DNA of 64,000 nt from the NCBI GenBank assembly GCA_902465605.1, contig CABQNT010000004.1, positions 166,025-230,024 on the forward strand, written 5' to 3'. The position numbers were made by a program, and so were the translations under genes. Below, piece by piece: positions 60,720 to 64,000 of the stretch. The DNA comes from Prevotella sp902465605 (lineage in GTDB: Bacteria > Bacteroidota > Bacteroidia > Bacteroidales > Bacteroidaceae). The notes below the pieces were generated by a model, which worked only from the letters and a program-made list of their open reading frames with translations, did no database searches and was not told the DNA's origin. Positions within the stretch are counted from its first letter, which is position 1. Every line of letters starts with the position of its first letter.

Positions 60720-61664
60720 ATGAACCAAGAAGAGCTCGATAAAATGTATATGCGGCGCTGCCTTCAGTTGGCTAAGCAGGGTAGGGCTTTGGCCAAGCCC
60801 AATCCTATGGTGGGTGCAGTGATTGTTTATCAAGGCCGCATACTGGGTGAGGGCTATCATGTGCGGTGTGGACAGGCGCATGCAGAGGTCAACGCCTTTG
60901 CATCTGTCCGTCCAGCTGATGAGCTTCTGCTGCCGCAGAGCACGCTCTATGTCAGTTTGGAACCTTGTTGTCACACTGGTAAGACCCCTCCCTGCGCCGA
61001 TTTGATCATCAGGAAGCAGGTGAAACGTGTGGTATGTGGCTGCATTGACCCATTTGCCCAGGTGCACGGACGCGGAGTGCATAAACTTCGTGATGCCGGC
61101 ATTGACGTGACGGTTGGCGTGTTGGGCGACGAGTGCCGTGCGCTGAATCGGCAGTTCAACGTGTACAACACGCTTGAACGACCCTATATCCTACTGAAAT
61201 GGGCCCAAACCATCAATGGCTTTTTGGATGCGAACGGCGAGGCTTTGGCATTGTCCACGCCATTCACCCAGATGCTGGTGCATCGGTTGCGGGCGCAGTA
61301 TGACGCCATTCTTGTTGGTCGTGTGACCGACGAACGCGAGCATCCGCGCCTCACAGTGCGTGAGTGGTCGGGTCCCAATCCCTTGCGCTTGGTGCTGCGC
61401 GGCGGCATCACGCTCCCCCGGTTGTTGGCAGATTTGCATCAACAGCATGTGCAATCGTTGATGGTAGAGGGTGGAGCCAAGACGTTGCAGAGCTTCATCG
61501 ATGCGGGTTTGTGGGACGAAATACGCGTGGAGACTAGTCGTTTGTTGGTCTCGGAAGGTACGAAATCGCCCGTTTTACCAGCGGGTCTGATCTTGCGAAA
61601 CCGTGAGATGTATGATGGTAACGTGGTAGATACGTTCGGTCGAAGGGAAGCCTTGGACATCTGA
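60720..61664 (+). CDS. ribD: Riboflavin biosynthesis deaminase/reductase RibD
   Basis: 314 residues. The N-terminal deaminase has CGQAHAEVNAF and SLEPCCHTGKTPPCADLI as zinc ligands. The C-terminal reductase starts about 150 (RPYILLKWAQTINGFLD) and has MVEGGAKTLQSFIDAGLWDE. It performs two successive steps from the GTP-derived pyrimidine to the ribitylaminouracil precursor. Slightly short at the C terminus (family about 340-370), but the fold motifs are complete. Confidence 0.95.
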   Translation: MNQEELDKMYMRRCLQLAKQGRALAKPNPMVGAVIVYQGRILGEGYHVRCGQAHAEVNAFASVRPADELLLPQSTLYVSLEPCCHTGKTPPCADLIIRKQVKRVVCGCIDPFAQVHGRGVHKLRDAGIDVTVGVLGDECRALNRQFNVYNTLERPYILLKWAQTINGFLDANGEALALSTPFTQMLVHRLRAQYDAILVGRVTDEREHPRLTVREWSGPNPLRLVLRGGITLPRLLADLHQQHVQSLMVEGGAKTLQSFIDAGLWDEIRVETSRLLVSEGTKSPVLPAGLILRNREMYDGNVVDTFGRREALDI

Positions 61665-61749
61665 CTATCATGGTTGTCAAGGTCTGTTCAATGTGTTTGA
61701 AAACGATATGGCAACTCATTGAAAAGCAAAGGATTATAGATGCAAAAAT

Positions 61750-61830
61750 AAACTCATTGAGATTGGGTGCCAAACTCAATGAGTTTGCATGCCAATTGCA
61801 TTGACTTTGAAGCCCAAAGTCAATGCAATT
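61750..61830. repeat. Two tandem perfect hairpins between convergent genes
   Basis: Hairpin 1: AAACTCATTGAG (61750-61761) with CTCAATGAGTTT (61775-61786), loop 13 nt. Hairpin 2: AATTGCATTGACTTT (61794-61808) with AAAGTCAATGCAATT (61816-61830), loop 7 nt. No long T-run follows. They may act as bidirectional terminators or mRNA 3'-end stabilisers for ribD and the GH43 gene. The modules CAAACTCAATGAGTT and GCATTGACTTT also occur at 32.58 kb. Confidence 0.85.
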
Positions 61831-61871
61831 AAATTACTATCAGCAAGTACTTACTTTGCTGTTCAACTTTT

Positions 61872-62870
61872 TTACTTACGTTTCTTCACCTTCTTCACAC
61901 CCTCCACCGTCATTTTAACGGGTTTGATGAAGCCGTTTTTATCGAAATACATGCGGTCAATGCAGGTCTCACGATGGTTTCCGTCGGTTTCTGTCAACGG
62001 ACGTCTGTGGTACACAATGTACCACTCGTCCTTGCCATTGCCCTTAATGACGGAGTGATGGCCTGCTCCCCGTGCGATTTTATCGTCCTGTTCGAGAATC
62101 TTTCCCACGCGTTCGAAGGGGCCGAAAGGTGAATCAGAAATGGCGTAGGCCACGCAATAATCTGGGCCAGTCCATCCTCCTTCAGACCACATGAAGTAGT
62201 ATTTTCCGTCTTTTTTCAGCATGAACGGGCCTTCCACGTAGTTCTTAGGAGTTACCTCCTTATACATTACTCCGTCGGGAAAAGGTACAATGCTCAACAA
62301 GTCGGGAGCCAATTTCACCATATTGCAGTGTCCCCAGCCGCCATAGTACATGTAATACTGTCCATCATCGTCCTTAAAGACAAACTGATCAATAGGTTGT
62401 GCCCCATTAACGATTTCGTTGATGAGCGGTTTGCCCAGCGCATCTTTGTAAGGACCTTCTGGCTTGTCGGCCACAGCAACGCCAATACCGCCCACTTCTC
62501 CTTGGTGTACGTCGTTTCCACCGAAGAAGAGATAATACTTGTTGTTGGCATGTATCACCGCCGGAGCCCACATAGCGCGCCGCACCCATTTCACATTTGA
62601 GTTGTCAAGAACCCGTGGGTGCTTCGTCCAGTTCACCAAATCGGGCGATGAGAACGCATCCAGAAAGGTTTGTTCGTCAAAAGGTGCCGAGTAAGTGGGG
62701 AACACCCAATACTCACCGTTGTACACTACAGCCTCTGGATCGGCATACCATCCCGGGAAGATGGGGTTGCCGCTCATTTTCTTTTTCTGTGCCATGCCGC
62801 TTGTGGCGAGTGCCAATGCAGCCACGGCCAGTACCAAACTTTTCTTGAAAAAAAATACTTTACTTGTCAT
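61872..62870 (-). CDS. Glycoside hydrolase family 43-type enzyme, exported
   Basis: About 332 residues. The start at 62870 (MTSKVFFFKKSLVL...TSGMAQ) gives a signal peptide. A five-bladed propeller follows with the three GH43 acidic residues in WYADPEAVVY (Asp base), QPIDQFVFKDDDG (pKa-modulating Asp) and KNYVEGPFMLKKDG (Glu acid). AGHHSVIKG is the conserved His region. Likely an arabinosidase or xylosidase acting on plant or host glycans; the exact linkage is not readable. It starts 1 bp after the upstream gene ends, yet lies in no polysaccharide locus with SusC/D in view. Confidence 0.85.
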   Translation of the reverse strand: MTSKVFFFKKSLVLAVAALALATSGMAQKKKMSGNPIFPGWYADPEAVVYNGEYWVFPTYSAPFDEQTFLDAFSSPDLVNWTKHPRVLDNSNVKWVRRAMWAPAVIHANNKYYLFFGGNDVHQGEVGGIGVAVADKPEGPYKDALGKPLINEIVNGAQPIDQFVFKDDDGQYYMYYGGWGHCNMVKLAPDLLSIVPFPDGVMYKEVTPKNYVEGPFMLKKDGKYYFMWSEGGWTGPDYCVAYAISDSPFGPFERVGKILEQDDKIARGAGHHSVIKGNGKDEWYIVYHRRPLTETDGNHRETCIDRMYFDKNGFIKPVKMTVEGVKKVKKRK

Positions 62871-62871
62871 T

Positions 62872-63288
62872 TTAGGTCGTTTTGGTTTCGTTTTTGTTGT
62901 TGTTTGATAATCTTTGTTGGATGGCATCCATCTTTTTGAGGCGGTCTATAGAGTAGATCTTGCTGTAATGATCAAGGAAATCGAACAGCGCAAAAGACTT
63001 CTTAAGCAGCAGGTCGCCTTCGGGTTTCGACACCATGTCAGCCTCTGCCAGATAGAGTTCAGCCAGCATTTCCATCTTGTAAAATCGCTTTTCTTCATCC
63101 TCTTGGCCAAGGGTCTCAATGACTTTTTCCACCGGGGCCAGATGGTAGAAGGTGTAAGGACCAATATATTGGTCGTACAGTTTTTTGAGTTCCTCATGCT
63201 TGGCCGTCACTTCTTTTTTCTCTAACAGTCGGGCCAGGGCTGCCAGAAATTCGCGGATAAGCCGCATAATGTAGTCGCGTTCTAACAT
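62872..63288 (-). CDS. Small helical cytoplasmic protein (DUF6483-like)
   Basis: 138 residues, all helical. The N terminus MLERDYIMRLIREFLAALARLLEKK resembles DUF6483 proteins; the rest has tetratricopeptide-like helices (FYKMEMLAELYLAEADMV, LLLKKSFALFDFLDHYSK). No catalytic motif. Function unknown. It lies between the helicase and the GH43 gene on the same strand. Confidence 0.65.
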   Translation of the reverse strand: MLERDYIMRLIREFLAALARLLEKKEVTAKHEELKKLYDQYIGPYTFYHLAPVEKVIETLGQEDEEKRFYKMEMLAELYLAEADMVSKPEGDLLLKKSFALFDFLDHYSKIYSIDRLKKMDAIQQRLSNNNKNETKTT

Positions 63289-63319
63289 ATTATTTGGTGT
63301 TTAGGGATTTAGAGCATGT

Positions 63320-64000
63320 TTACCAAACAGCATCTTGTTGTAAACTCTGCGTATAGTCATACAGTTTTTTATAGAAAGGATGGCGCACCAGCGTGGGAAC
63401 ATGTCCTAAGATGATGAGTTTCATGCGGGCTCGAGTCATGGCAACGTTCATCCGCCGCAGGTCACGAAGAAAGCCTATCTGTCCATCATCGTTTGCCCTG
63501 ACCAGTGAAATGAGGATTACATCTCGTTCCTGTCCTTGAAAACCATCAACCGTGTTCACGCTGATGAGATGACGGAAGGGCTTGAAAAAGGGACGTTTTT
63601 TAATGAGTCGGCGCAAATACTGCACTTGTGCGCGATACGGAGAGATGATACCTACGTCGACAGCTTCGTCCAATAAACGTTGTTTACCAATCTTATTGAA
63701 ATACTGTTCCAGGGTGCTGAGGGTTAATTCAGCCTCATCTTCATTGATTCTGCCAAAGCTTTCACCCACAAAATGTTCCTGAAATGTCGGTGCGTCCGAT
63801 GCAGATTCTTCGATGAAATGGGCGTTTTCTGCCTGTTCGGCGGTATCTATCCACTGGATGGGAACATCATAATCCAAGATTCCCCGATACTTAATAGCTG
63901 GCGCACTCTGAACTTTTCCGTGATAAAACCAGTCGCTTGAGAAGCGCATAATCTGGTCATTCATGCGATATTGCATGCCAAGCATCGTCACTACTTCTGG
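63320..64000 (-). CDS. C-terminal part of an SF1 (Upf1/DNA2-like) helicase (partial)
   Basis: About 226 residues; the frame runs off the right edge with no start visible. It shows LGMQYRMNDQI (motif IV region with the Q-Y-R-M signature), VGIISPYRAQVQYLRRLI, VNTVDGFQGQERDVILISLVR (motif V) and RRMNVAMTRARMKLIILG (motif VI). The Walker A and B motifs are outside the window. It is probably a nucleic-acid helicase of the IGHMBP2/SMUBP-2 type common in Bacteroidales. Confidence 0.88.
   Translation of the reverse strand, partial: PEVVTMLGMQYRMNDQIMRFSSDWFYHGKVQSAPAIKYRGILDYDVPIQWIDTAEQAENAHFIEESASDAPTFQEHFVGESFGRINEDEAELTLSTLEQYFNKIGKQRLLDEAVDVGIISPYRAQVQYLRRLIKKRPFFKPFRHLISVNTVDGFQGQERDVILISLVRANDDGQIGFLRDLRRMNVAMTRARMKLIILGHVPTLVRHPFYKKLYDYTQSLQQDAVW

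Noticed and set aside
1..64000. Insertion sequences, prophage, integrase or attachment sites
   Set aside because: No transposase, integrase or phage structural gene and no terminal inverted repeats with target duplications were seen.

Overview
The window looks like a piece of chromosome from a member of the Bacteroidota, order Bacteroidales, most likely Prevotellaceae. Four things point there. Promoters of the Bacteroidota type (TTTG, about 19 nt, TAnnTTTG) recur on both strands. Many family-specific genes are present: a SecD-SecF fusion, PorG/DUF6089, DUF2851, DUF4876, DUF6242, DUF6850-like and HmuY-like proteins, and a DsbD with a thioredoxin tail. The order porG-uppS-bamA-skp-skp-skp-murI is found in this order of bacteria. 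Lipoprotein signals of the LSSC/FVSC type are common. No plasmid, phage, insertion sequence, rRNA operon or CRISPR array was seen. All assignments come from reading the sequence; no database search was run.

Layout. 0-4 kb: tail of an S41 protease, then (minus strand) a cysteine desulfidase-like protein and DsbD. 4.8-15.7 kb: tRNA-Gly, tRNA-Leu, a TPR/OmpA-like lipoprotein, a thioredoxin-fold lipoprotein without cysteines, comM, metG, a DUF2851 protein, a thioesterase, dprA and dusB. 15.9-21.7 kb: secDF, a nuclease/phosphatase-fold membrane protein, a rhomboid protease, HU and tRNA-Gln. 22.5-32.4 kb: a six-gene cell-envelope operon that joins a TonB-dependent receptor, a DUF4876 lipoprotein, an outer-membrane barrel, a gingipain-like (clan CD) protein with a HEAT-like tail, a papain-like protease and a short HmuY-like lipoprotein. 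33.1-41.4 kb: a DUF6242 lipoprotein and the outer-membrane biogenesis cluster porG-uppS-bamA-skp x3-murI. 42.2-46.5 kb: a flavodiiron protein, a PfkB sugar kinase, an M16 peptidase and a DUF3332 lipoprotein. 46.6-50.8 kb: a G+C-rich nitrite-ammonification cluster (nrfH, nrfA, ccs1, ccsA) in which ccs1 carries an in-frame TAG. 50.9-54.3 kb: dapB, lepB, a dead signal-peptidase paralogue and a WbqC-like protein. 55-64 kb: a Fur-family regulator, a BASS transporter, pyrE with two small genes, prmC-recX-comF, ribD, a GH43 hydrolase, a small helical protein and the end of an SF1 helicase.

How genes fit together. The 22.5-32.4 kb operon is the best candidate for a little-described system. Two cysteine-protease-type proteins of different clans are co-transcribed with a TonB receptor and a haem-binder-like lipoprotein, which suggests protein breakdown coupled to uptake of a released ligand. 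The nrf cluster encodes a periplasmic ammonifying nitrite reductase, its quinol-oxidising partner and the two-part haem-attachment machinery; the TAG in ccs1 would break the machinery unless it is read through.

Five gene-free gaps of about 700-900 bp, and one shorter gap, carry related A+T-rich extragenic repeats and hairpins that may form a dispersed repeat family. Small open frames in those gaps are treated as repeat by-products.
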